NCBI RefSeq assembly: GCF_005889735.1
Contig: NZ_VCKY01000040.1
Span: 1 to 56,054, forward strand
Direction of reading: 5' to 3'
Origin: Nonomuraea turkmeniaca
Lineage (GTDB): Bacteria; Actinomycetota; Actinomycetes; Streptosporangiales; Streptosporangiaceae
Length of the DNA stretch: 56,054 bases
In this document: positions 8,756 to 21,295 of the stretch, in pieces
How the letters are laid out: every line of letters begins with the position of its first letter
Numbering within the stretch: position 1 is the stretch's first letter
Program-made: the position numbers and the translations under genes
Notes under the pieces: model-generated
The model's database searches: none
Seen by the model: the letters and a program-made list of their open reading frames with translations, nothing else
What the model was told of the DNA's origin: nothing

Positions 8756-8830
8756 GTCACCTACAGTAGTCACTCGGTCGGTATCAGTAAGGCATTTCCC
8801 CGCCTGCCGGCGTTCTAGCCCGCGAGCGAC

Positions 8831-9122
8831 CACATCTACGTGGGGAACGCGGGAGTGGAGGCGATCGGCGACCGAGGGCCGGCTGCTCGGCCACGTCAAG
8901 CCGCCCAGCGACCTGAGCGGGGGAAGGCGGCGGTGTCCGCTCTGCTGGTTCTCATCAGCGGCCGGTTCTGGGTCGAGTTGCCGGGCCGCAGCGTGCTGAT
9001 GGCCCGAGCCGGGCGACTACGTGGTGTGGGGCGAGGGTGTCGACCATTCGTGGCGCGCCGAGGAGTCCTCCACCGTCCTCACCGTGCGCTGGCCCTCCGT
9101 GCCTGGTTACAGAGTCGGCTGA
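8831..9122 (+). pseudogene. Decayed cupin-domain protein gene (multiple frameshifts)
   Basis: Reading the plus strand in changing frames gives a coherent cupin: HIYVGNAGVEAIGD from 8831, then GRLLGHVKPPSDLS in another frame, then ALLVLISGRFWVELPGRSV back in the first, and PGDYVVWGEGVDHSWRAE followed by VLTVRWPSVPGY in a third, ending at TGA 9120-9122. At least three frame changes are needed, no start codon precedes it, and the middle looks shortened. The GDYVVW...DHSW segment matches the second cupin motif of small actinobacterial cupins. It sits between the methyltransferase and mfd and is most likely non-functional. Confidence 0.7.
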
Positions 9123-9217
9123 CTCCCGCGGCGAGTACCCTTTGAAGAGGAACCCCCGCGACCTGAGACGGCCGGGGGTAATCGTGTTGCCGCAATCTGG
9201 GGCTGTGGGCGTATCTG

Positions 9218-12706
<3,489 letters not shown>

Positions 12707-12735
12707 CGGCGGTTTTTCGGTCGAAAGGGACGTAC

Positions 12736-13407
12736 GTGAAGTCGATACGAGTGGCTGTGGCCGCCGTGGCGGTGGGCATAACGCTGACCGCCTGCTCCTC
12801 GCCCATGCGCGCCGGTGCCGCGGCCGTGGTCGGGAGCGAGCGCATCTCCGTAAGCCAGCTGAACGAAGACACGCAGGTCTACGTCAATGCGCTGAGGACC
12901 GCCAAGCTGGACGAGCAGACGAAGGCCGCCCTCGCCGGCGCCAGTCTGGAAGAGGCCGCGCTGCAAGGCACGTCGGCCAGCCAGGTCGTGCTGCGGAGCA
13001 TGGTCGAGATCAGCGCGTTCAGGCAGCTCATGGCGCGTTACAACGTGCAGGTGAGCCAGACGGAGATCGACAACGCGCTCAAGGATCCCGGCCAATACCC
13101 GTCCGCTGAGCTCAGACTGCTGTTCAGCGGCATTGCGCCCCAAAACGCGCGCGAATACGGCCGGGTGGTGGTCGGCGTGTCGAAGTTGCAGCAGCAGTTC
13201 GGCGGCGAGAGCGGGCAGCAGCGGCTCCTCAAGGAGTTCAGCGCGTTCCAGCCGGTCTTCAGCCCTCGCTACGGCGTGCTCAACCCGCAGCGTTCGCAGG
13301 AGAACCCGGCGATGTTCCTCGACACCGGCAGGTTCGGCAAGCTCACCCCGCCACAGCAGCAACAACAGCAACAGCCCCAGCAACAGCAACAGCAACCTCA
13401 GGGCTAG
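12736..13407 (+). CDS. SurA N-terminal-like lipoprotein with glutamine-rich tail
   Basis: 223 aa. Lipoprotein signal with lipobox LTAC (Cys20), so exported and lipid-anchored. The body (about 28-190) matches the SurA_N/trigger-factor-like chaperone fold seen in proteins encoded between mfd and mazG in actinomycetes; no PpiC prolyl-isomerase domain follows. The end is a run of 14 Gln broken by two Pro. GTG 12736 is the start, with AAAGGGA upstream. Probable role: folding of exported proteins, by analogy with SurA. The tail length is likely variable between strains because it is coded by CAG/CAA repeats. Confidence 0.75.
   Translation: MKSIRVAVAAVAVGITLTACSSPMRAGAAAVVGSERISVSQLNEDTQVYVNALRTAKLDEQTKAALAGASLEEAALQGTSASQVVLRSMVEISAFRQLMARYNVQVSQTEIDNALKDPGQYPSAELRLLFSGIAPQNAREYGRVVVGVSKLQQQFGGESGQQRLLKEFSAFQPVFSPRYGVLNPQRSQENPAMFLDTGRFGKLTPPQQQQQQQPQQQQQQPQG
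13354..13401 (+). repeat. CAG/CAA microsatellite encoding poly-Gln
   Basis: Sixteen consecutive codons of which fourteen are CAG or CAA, interrupted by one CCC and one CCT, forming the C-terminus of the SurA-like lipoprotein. A low-complexity trinucleotide tract prone to slippage. Confidence 0.85.
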
Positions 13408-13410
13408 CCG

Positions 13411-15662
<2,252 letters not shown>

Positions 15663-15677
15663 GTTTTGCGAGGGAGC

Positions 15678-15738
15678 GCCGTTGTCTTCCTCGCCATGGA
15701 GGGAGCGCAGCGACCGGAATGGTGAGGAAGACAACGGC
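15678..15738. repeat. 20-bp inverted repeat (hairpin) between eno and the FtsB-like gene
   Basis: GCCGTTGTCTTCCTCGCCAT at 15678-15697 pairs with 15719-15738 over 20 positions with a single G-U wobble; the loop is 21 bases and contains GGAGCGCAGCGACCGG-like sequence. No T-run follows, so it is not a textbook terminator. A second hairpin (GCCGCCGC / GCGGCGGC, six-base loop) follows at 15753-15774. Together they fill the eno-divIC gap and could attenuate or process the transcript, or be a dispersed intergenic repeat. Confidence 0.75.
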
Positions 15739-15793
15739 TCCATAGCGACCGAGCCGCCGCCGCGGAGCGGCGGCCATGAGCAGGGAGCAGCAA

Positions 15794-16213
15794 GTGGCGA
15801 AGAGACCGCAGCTGACCGGGCGGGCCGCCATCCTGGCCGTCGTGGTGTGCGCGATCGCGATGAGCCTGGCCTACCCTGTGCGCGAGTACATCAGCCTGCG
15901 CCGCAGCATCTCCGAGCTGCGGGCGGAGAAGGCCAGGGTCGAGGCGGAGAAACAGGCGCTGCTGGCTCGCGACCGGCAGAGCAACGACCCCAACTGGATC
16001 AAGAAGACGGCCAAGGAACGGTTGCATTATTGCGGTCCCGGCGAGAAGTGCTTCGTGGTGATGGAGCCCGAGCAGGGCAAGGAGCAGGCGACCGTGAAAC
16101 AGCCCGCCGCGGTGCCGCCGTGGTACCAGACGCTCTGGGAGTCCGTGGAGGCCACCGACAAGGGCACCGGACGCAGGGCCGTCACGGGGAAGGAAAGTGT
16201 TGGACAGTCCTGA
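15794..16213 (+). CDS. FtsB/DivIC family septum formation initiator
   Basis: 139 aa. A short basic N-terminus, one transmembrane helix (LTGRAAILAVVVCAIAMSLA, about residues 7-26), then a heptad-patterned coiled coil (LRRSISELRAEKARVEAEKQ) and the DivIC motif DPNWIKKTAKERLHYCGPGE. Single-pass divisome protein that bridges FtsL and FtsQ. Start set at GTG 15794 because AGGGAG lies seven bases upstream; an in-frame ATG at 15776 lacks such a site and overlaps the hairpin. Its 3' end overlaps the DUF501 gene by 17 bases. The position after eno is conserved in actinobacteria. Confidence 0.9.
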   Translation: MAKRPQLTGRAAILAVVVCAIAMSLAYPVREYISLRRSISELRAEKARVEAEKQALLARDRQSNDPNWIKKTAKERLHYCGPGEKCFVVMEPEQGKEQATVKQPAAVPPWYQTLWESVEATDKGTGRRAVTGKESVGQS

Positions 16214-16820
16214 GCGCAGCGGCTCGGCCGGAGAGAGCGAGGGACGCGCCGCTGCGGGGGAGGCGACGGCATATGGCGACCGAGCCGCCGGACGGGATGA
16301 GGCTGTGACCACTGAGGGCCGAAGCGGGCGCGACCATGAGCGCGACGTCGAGGTCGTGCGGCAGCAGCTCGGGCGGCCACCCCGCGGGCTGCGCAAGGTG
16401 GCGCACCGCTGCCCGTGCGGCAACCCCGACGTGGTGGAGACCGCACCGCGGTTGCCCGACGGCTCGCCGTTCCCGACCCTCTACTACCTGACCTGCCCCA
16501 AGGCGGCCTCGGCCATCGGCACCCTGGAGGGCTCCGGCCTGATGCGGGAGATGCAGGCCAGGCTGGCCACGGACCCCGACCTGGCCGCCGCCTACCAGGC
16601 CGCGCACGACGACTACGTCGCCAGGCGGGACAAGGCGGCGCAGGAGGAGGGCCTGGAGCCGCTCCCTCGCGACATGCAGAGCACGGGAGGCATGCCGCAG
16701 CGGGTCAAGTGCCTGCACGCGCTCGTCGCGCACGAGCTGGCGGCGCCCGGGGTCAACCCGTTCGGCAGGGAGGCGCTCGACGCCCTCCCCGATTGGTGGA
16801 GTGACGGACCATGCGTGTAG
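16197..16820 (+). CDS. DUF501 family protein with unusual N-terminal extension
   Basis: 207 aa. From about residue 45 the sequence is a typical DUF501 protein: DVEVVRQQLGRPPRGLRKVAHRCPCGNPDVV, then FPTLYYLTCPKAASAIG and a Cys/His-containing C-terminal part (RVKCLHALVAHELA). Two conserved Cys in HRCPCG are notable; the function is unknown. The first 40 residues are low-complexity Gly/Ala/Glu/Arg and include the 15-base repeat also present before the FtsB-like gene. Start GTG 16197 has AAGGAAA just upstream; GTG 16305 would remove the extension. It overlaps both neighbours (17 and 10 bases), so all three are translationally coupled. Confidence 0.85.
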   Translation: MLDSPERSGSAGESEGRAAAGEATAYGDRAAGRDEAVTTEGRSGRDHERDVEVVRQQLGRPPRGLRKVAHRCPCGNPDVVETAPRLPDGSPFPTLYYLTCPKAASAIGTLEGSGLMREMQARLATDPDLAAAYQAAHDDYVARRDKAAQEEGLEPLPRDMQSTGGMPQRVKCLHALVAHELAAPGVNPFGREALDALPDWWSDGPCV

Positions 16821-17758
16821 CCGCCGTCGACTGCGGCACCAACTCCGTACGCCTGCTCGTCGCCGACGTCGGCGACGAGCTGATCGACGACGTCGAGCGC
16901 CGGATGGAGATCGTCCGCCTCGGCCAGGGCGTCGACCGGACCGGCAGGCTCGCCCCCGACGCGCTGGAACGCACGTTCAAGGCCATGCGGGCCTATCGCG
17001 AGCTGATCGAGCGGCACGGCGCCGTCGCCACCCGCGTGGTGGCCACGAGCGCGACCAGGGACGCGGCCAACCGGCAGGAGTTCGTCGACGGGGTCCGCGA
17101 GATCTTCGGCGTGGAGCCCGAGGTGGTGACGGGCGCCGAGGAGGCCGAGCTGTCCTTCGTCGGCGCGACCAAGGGCCTGCTCAGGCTGTCGCCCGAGACG
17201 GAGGTCCCGCAGGGGCCGCTGCCGCCTTATCTGGTGGTGGACATCGGTGGCGGGTCCACGGAGTTCGTGATCGGCGCGGAGCACGCCGAGGCCGCGCTGT
17301 CGGTGGACATCGGCTGCGTACGCCTGACCGAGCGGCATCTCAAGGACGCCGGCGACCCGCCGTCCGCGCCCGCGCTGGAGGCCGTCGTGGCCGACATCGA
17401 GGCGGCGCTCGACCGGGTCGAGGCGGAAGTGCCGGTCCAGCGGGCGCACACGCTGGTGGGCCTGGCCGGCTCGGTGACGACGGTCGCGGGCATGGCGCTC
17501 GACCTGCCGGCCTATGAGCCGGCGCGGATCCACCACTCCCGCATCTCGGCCGGCCAGGTCCACGACGTCACGCGGCGGCTGCTCGCGATGACCCATGGTG
17601 AGCGTGCCGCCGTTCCGGTCATGCACCCAGGAAGAGTTGACGTGATTGGCGCCGGTGCGCTAATTCTGGACCGGATCGTGCGCCGTTTCGCGTTTTCGCA
17701 GGTCGTCGTGAGCGAACATGACATCCTCGACGGTATTGCCTGGTCGCTGGCCCGATAG
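16811..17758 (+). CDS. ppx: Exopolyphosphatase (Ppx/GppA family)
   Basis: 315 aa, single Ppx/GppA domain without the C-terminal HD part of E. coli Ppx, the short actinobacterial form. Motifs of the ASKHA fold: AAVDCGTNSVRLLVADV (phosphate 1), VVATSATRDAANRQEF, the catalytic Glu region GAEEAELSFVGA, then LVVDIGGGSTEFVIG (phosphate 2) and VGLAGSVTTVAGMAL. It hydrolyses inorganic polyphosphate or (p)ppGpp-type substrates. The ATG start overlaps the DUF501 gene by ten bases. Confidence 0.93.
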   Translation: MRVAAVDCGTNSVRLLVADVGDELIDDVERRMEIVRLGQGVDRTGRLAPDALERTFKAMRAYRELIERHGAVATRVVATSATRDAANRQEFVDGVREIFGVEPEVVTGAEEAELSFVGATKGLLRLSPETEVPQGPLPPYLVVDIGGGSTEFVIGAEHAEAALSVDIGCVRLTERHLKDAGDPPSAPALEAVVADIEAALDRVEAEVPVQRAHTLVGLAGSVTTVAGMALDLPAYEPARIHHSRISAGQVHDVTRRLLAMTHGERAAVPVMHPGRVDVIGAGALILDRIVRRFAFSQVVVSEHDILDGIAWSLAR

Positions 17759-17932
17759 CGGTGGCTAAATCCGGACATTTCAGATCTACGTCCTGTGTTG
17801 AGTGTGCAATCATTATTGTGCTTAGGTAAAGAGGCATTACGGGGGCTTTGCCATATCGCTGTGTACGGGAGGTACCGGCGTGGCGACCGTTCCCGAGCGC
17901 GTCTTTTCCCTCACGGAATGGAGCACTCTCAC

Positions 17933-19066
17933 ATGAAGTTCGCTGGGTTAGCAGCGCGCAAGGCGGCGGCCTTCGGCGCGTCGGTCGCCGCGCTGGCCGC
18001 CCTGTCCGCGGGCCTGGTCGCCGGCCCCGCGCAGGCGGCGACCACGACCAAGGGCGGGCCGAAGGTCTCGGCGTCCGCGCCCAAGGCCACTCCGGGCAAG
18101 TACGAAGGTTCCTGCCCGGTCAAGGTCAACTTCTCGGCCAAGATCAAGGTGTCCGTCAAGGGCAAGACCGAGCTGGCGTACCGCTGGCTGCACGGTGACG
18201 GGTCCAAGAGCAAGGTCAAGGTGATCAAGCTCACGGGCAAGGGCACCAAGACGGTGACGGCCAAGCAGTCCATCACCTTCAAGGACGACGTCAAGGGCTG
18301 GGAGGCCATTCAGGTCCTCGGTCCGAAGAAGTACACGTCGAAGAAGGGCTACTTCTCCGTCTCCTGTGAGAAGCCGGCTGAGGAGCCCAAGGTCGATATC
18401 CACGTGCCGTCGGCCCCGTCGGTGTCGGCCCGCGCCTGGGCCAGCCCCGACACGTACGTCGGCGAGTGCACCCCCGGCAACAAGATCGGCTTCACCGGCC
18501 TGATCAAGGTCGACAGGCCGAGCTGGGTCCGTTACCGCTGGGTGCTCAACGGCGACGTCGTCGACTACGGCAAGGTGAAGGTCTACCGCGCCAGCAAGGT
18601 CGGTTTCGGCCTCTCCCCGCGTGACAGCCACCGCGGCTGGGCGCAGCTGGAGGTCCTCCGTCCCGACCACGTGTCCTCGAACCGGGCCTACTACAAGGTC
18701 TGGTGCAAGGACCCTGCCCCCGCTCCCGTCACGAAGGTCTCGGTCTCCAATCTGGTGACCGCCACCAACCACGACGGCTGCAAGGTGGGCGCCCACGCCA
18801 CCGTCGGCGCGACGGGCTCCGCGAAGGTCCAGTGGACCTGGTCGGTGAACGGCACGTCCGTGGCCAAGGGTGAGACCGTGTTCGGCGGCGCTGGGTCGCA
18901 GACCGTCACGCTCTCCGAACTCCCGCTGACCGGTGACGCCGTCAAGGGCGGCAACGTCACGCTGACGGTCACCGGGCCGAACAACGCCGAAACGATCACG
19001 CAGACCTACGCCGCGTGCAACGTCCCGGCTCCCGCCTCCGACCCGTCCGCCCCGACGAAGGCGTGA
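17933..19066 (+). CDS. Secreted protein with three Ig-like repeats
   Basis: 377 aa. Sec signal peptide with cleavage after AQA at about residue 33, then three repeats of about 100 residues, each with one Cys near the start (GSCPV, GECTP, DGCKV) and one at the end (VSCEK, VWCKD, AACNV), each pair a plausible disulfide, and a central YRW/WTW tryptophan. The repeats look like beta-sandwich (Ig/PKD-like) domains. No catalytic motif or wall-anchoring signal is seen, so a structural or binding role outside the cell is likely. ATG 17933 is chosen for its GGAG site; ATG 17918 is in frame too. A strong terminator follows. Confidence 0.75.
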   Translation: MKFAGLAARKAAAFGASVAALAALSAGLVAGPAQAATTTKGGPKVSASAPKATPGKYEGSCPVKVNFSAKIKVSVKGKTELAYRWLHGDGSKSKVKVIKLTGKGTKTVTAKQSITFKDDVKGWEAIQVLGPKKYTSKKGYFSVSCEKPAEEPKVDIHVPSAPSVSARAWASPDTYVGECTPGNKIGFTGLIKVDRPSWVRYRWVLNGDVVDYGKVKVYRASKVGFGLSPRDSHRGWAQLEVLRPDHVSSNRAYYKVWCKDPAPAPVTKVSVSNLVTATNHDGCKVGAHATVGATGSAKVQWTWSVNGTSVAKGETVFGGAGSQTVTLSELPLTGDAVKGGNVTLTVTGPNNAETITQTYAACNVPAPASDPSAPTKA

Positions 19067-19087
19067 ATGAGGTCTTGAGCGAGTAAG

Positions 19088-19124
19088 AACCGGGTGGCGC
19101 CTCCGTGCGTCCACCCGGTTTTTC
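19088..19124 (+). terminator. Rho-independent terminator after the Ig-like protein gene
   Basis: AACCGGGTGG (19088-19097) pairs perfectly with CCACCCGGTT (19111-19120) across a 13-base loop and is followed by TTTCT. A textbook intrinsic terminator 20 bases past the stop codon. Confidence 0.9.
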
Positions 19125-19127
19125 TCG

Positions 19128-19157
19128 TTGCTACTACTACGCTTTGCGCAGTAGTGT
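19128..19157 (+). promoter_or_regulatory. Promoter with embedded inverted repeat, probably PadR-autoregulated
   Basis: TTGCTA (19128-19133) and TAGTGT (19152-19157) are 18 bases apart. The spacer is nearly filled by an inverted repeat, ACTACGC - TTT - GCGCAGTAGT, so a dimer bound there would block polymerase. The predicted start of transcription falls at about 19164-19165, at the GTG of the PadR gene, giving a leaderless mRNA. Confidence 0.55.
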
Positions 19158-19164
19158 GCATAGC

Positions 19165-19491
19165 GTGGATAGCAGCCAGCTGCTCAAGGGCGTGCTCGAC
19201 CTGGCCGTGCTGGCCGTGCTCAACGAGCGCGACGGCTACGGCTACGACGTCGTGCGCAGGCTCAGGGAGGCGGGCCTGGAAGAGGTCGGCGACGCCTCCG
19301 TGTACGGAACGCTGCGCCGCCTGTTCAAGGCAGGCGCCCTGACCTCTTATGTGGTGGCCTCCGACGAGGGGCCGCACCGCAAGTACTACGGGCTCAACGA
19401 GGTCGGCAGGGGCATGTACGCCACCTCCGCCAAGACCTGGGCCTCTTTCGCGGCCACCATGGCCTCCCTGCTGAAGGAGGGACCCCGATGA
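19165..19491 (+). CDS. PadR family transcriptional regulator
   Basis: 108 aa winged-helix protein: LLKGVLDLAVLAVLNERDGYGYDVVRRL, then EVGDASVYGTLRRLFKAGALTS (recognition region) and RKYYGLNEVGRGMY (wing). Such short PadR proteins are dimeric repressors. Start GTG 19165 lacks a ribosome-binding site but lies seven bases after a -10 box, so translation is probably leaderless. It overlaps the downstream membrane protein by ATGA; PadR plus HAAS/DUF1700-type pairs are common, the regulator controlling its partner. Confidence 0.88.
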   Translation: MDSSQLLKGVLDLAVLAVLNERDGYGYDVVRRLREAGLEEVGDASVYGTLRRLFKAGALTSYVVASDEGPHRKYYGLNEVGRGMYATSAKTWASFAATMASLLKEGPR

Positions 19492-20387
19492 CCCCCGAAG
19501 AGTACGCGCAGGCCGTGCGCGATGCCGTGGGCGGCCACCCCGACAGAGAAGAGCTGCTCGAGGACCTGGACGACCATCTGCTGGAGATCGCGGCGGAGTC
19601 CGACGTGCCGCTCGAAGACCGGCTCGGCCCGCCGTCCGTCTACGCCGAAGAGCTCATGGCCGCGTACGGAGGCCGCGCGGAGAGCCGCCAGAAGCGCCGT
19701 GCGCGCCCGCGGGAGTGGGCGCTGGGAGCGCACGCCACGTTGTTGCGGCAAGGGCCGTATCAGAGCTTCGTGGCCTTCCTGCCCGAGCTGCGGCCCGGCT
19801 GGTGGGTGCTGCGCGGCTACCTGCTGGCCATGCTGCTGCTGTCGCTGAGCGGCGAGGGCAGGATCGTGCCCGGGAGCCTCGCCGACTGGGCCGTGGTCGC
19901 GGTGGCCGTCTGGGCATCGGTCTGGTTGGGCAGGCGGCGCGGGGGACGGCCGGCCGGCGTGCTGGCCACCGCGCTCAACGCGGTCTCCGTCCTGGTGCTG
20001 CTGGCCGGGCTGATGGCGGCGGAGTCGTCGTCCGGCCCGGACTCGCGGCCGGTCGCGATGGTCGAGCCGGGTCCCAATGTGCTGCTGGTCGGCACGGGGG
20101 CGAAGGGCGTCTACAACATCAAGCCCTACGCCAAGGACGGCACCCCGCTGACCGACGTCTACCTCTACGACCAGGACGGCAACCCGCTCACCACCGACCC
20201 GGAGAGCTACGGCTACATGGTCGACCGGTCGTGCGGCGAGCCGATACTGAACCGCTACCCGCTCCCGCTCGTCGAGCTGAAGTCCGAGATGGCGAAGAAG
20301 GGCAGGCTCAAGGACGGCATGCCGGTGCCGGTCCCGTCGTCGTCCGGCTGCCCGGCCGCCACGCCGAGTCCGACGCCCACGAAGTGA
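19488..20387 (+). CDS. HAAS/DUF1700-like membrane protein, PadR partner
   Basis: 299 aa. The N-terminus (about 1-65) is an acidic helical segment, LLEDLDDHLLEIAAESD with PPSVYAEELMAAYG, the HAAS signalling-domain pattern usually encoded after PadR genes. Three or four hydrophobic segments follow between about 100 and 185 (LRGYLLAMLLLSL; WAVVAVAVWASVWLG; VSVLVLLAGLMAA), then an extracytoplasmic domain of about 100 residues (VYLYDQDGNPLTT) ending in a Pro/Thr/Ser tail. Function unknown; probably a membrane sensor or stress protein controlled by the adjacent PadR. Confidence 0.7.
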   Translation: MTPEEYAQAVRDAVGGHPDREELLEDLDDHLLEIAAESDVPLEDRLGPPSVYAEELMAAYGGRAESRQKRRARPREWALGAHATLLRQGPYQSFVAFLPELRPGWWVLRGYLLAMLLLSLSGEGRIVPGSLADWAVVAVAVWASVWLGRRRGGRPAGVLATALNAVSVLVLLAGLMAAESSSGPDSRPVAMVEPGPNVLLVGTGAKGVYNIKPYAKDGTPLTDVYLYDQDGNPLTTDPESYGYMVDRSCGEPILNRYPLPLVELKSEMAKKGRLKDGMPVPVPSSSGCPAATPSPTPTK

Positions 20388-20405
20388 TCGGGCACCATCG
20401 GTGTC

Positions 20406-21200
20406 ATGAGCTTCGTACCTCCTGGCACCGGCTGGCCCGGCGACCCCGCGACCGCTGACACGCCGGTCGCGCTCGACCCCGCGGACGTGCGCCGCCTCGC
20501 CGCCTCCAGCAGCACCCTCGCGGAGCTCACGGCCAGGCAGTCCGTCTGCCGCGCCTGTCCCCGCCTGGTGGAGTGGCGTGAGGAAGTCGCCACGGCGAAG
20601 CGGCGCGCGTTCGCGGACGAGACGTACTGGGGCCGTCCGGTCCCCGGCTGGGGCGACGAGCGCCCGCGGATCGTGCTGGTCGGCCTCGCCCCGGCCGCGC
20701 ACGGCGGCAACAGGACCGGGCGGATCTTCACCGGTGACCGCAGCGGCGACTGGTTGTTCGCCTCCCTGTACCGCAGCGGCCTGGCGGCGCAGGAGACCAG
20801 CACGCACGCCGGCGACGGGCAGGAGCTCATCGGCACGCGCGTGCTGGCCTCTGTCCGCTGTGCGCCGCCGGCCAACAAGCCCACGCCGTCGGAGAAGAGC
20901 ACGTGCTTCCCGTGGATGGCCCGCGAGCTGGCGCTGGTCGCGCCGACCGTGCGGGTGGTCGTGGCGCTCGGCGGGTACGCCTGGCAGGCCATGTGGCCGG
21001 CGCTGAAGGACGCCGGCTACGAGCTGCCGCGCAGCCGGCCGCCGTTCGGGCACGGCTTCGAGGCCCAGGCCCGGTACGCCGATGCCCCCGTCACCCTGCT
21101 CGGCTGCTACCACCCCAGCCAGCAGAACACGTTCACCGGCCGCGTCACCGCCCAAATGCTGGACGATGTCTTCACCAGGGCCAGGTCACTGGCTGTGTGA
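20406..21200 (+). CDS. Type-5 uracil-DNA glycosylase (UdgB-like)
   Basis: 264 aa. Iron-sulfur cysteines: CRACPRL (about residues 41-47) with further Cys in [12 protein letters not shown] and STCFPW. Catalytic motif A is [19 protein letters not shown], the family-5 form lacking the Asp/Asn of family 1, and the C-terminal motif is [16 protein letters not shown]. The enzyme excises uracil, hypoxanthine and other deaminated bases, useful in a high-GC genome with many cytosines. ATG 20406 has no clear ribosome-binding site, so a leaderless or short-leader mRNA is likely. It is 18 bases downstream of the HAAS-like gene. Confidence 0.92.
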   Translation: MSFVPPGTGWPGDPATADTPVALDPADVRRLAASSSTLAELTARQSVCRACPRLVEWREEVATAKRRAFADETYWGRPVPGWGDERPRIVLVGLAPAAHGGNRTGRIFTGDRSGDWLFASLYRSGLAAQETSTHAGDGQELIGTRVLASVRCAPPANKPTPSEKSTCFPWMARELALVAPTVRVVVALGGYAWQAMWPALKDAGYELPRSRPPFGHGFEAQARYADAPVTLLGCYHPSQQNTFTGRVTAQMLDDVFTRARSLAV

Positions 21201-21248
21201 CGCGTTGCACCACGCCCGGATTGGATTCATCGAGAGTGCTTGACGTAA

Positions 21249-21270
21249 GCTTGTGAATGCTTTCACAAGC
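21249..21270. promoter_or_regulatory. Rex-type operator upstream of ndh
   Basis: GCTTGTGAA - TGCT - TTCACAAGC is a perfect 9+9 inverted repeat whose core TTGTGAA-N4-TTCACAA is the published consensus of the redox-sensing repressor Rex. It lies directly downstream of a -35-like TTGACG (21239-21244), over the expected -10, and 26 bases before the ndh start. Rex binds when NADH/NAD+ is low and leaves when NADH rises, which suits a type II NADH dehydrogenase. Confidence 0.88.
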
Positions 21271-21295
21271 ATTCCACGAGGGATGGGGCCTCAGG

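Noticed and set aside
13354..13401. CAG/CAA array considered as a small CRISPR or VNTR
   Set aside because: There are no spacers of constant size; it is an in-frame poly-Gln tract.
15678..15774. Inverted repeats considered as the ends of a miniature transposon
   Set aside because: The arms form one compact hairpin 61 bases long, with no target-site duplication seen; a regulatory or dispersed structural repeat is more likely.
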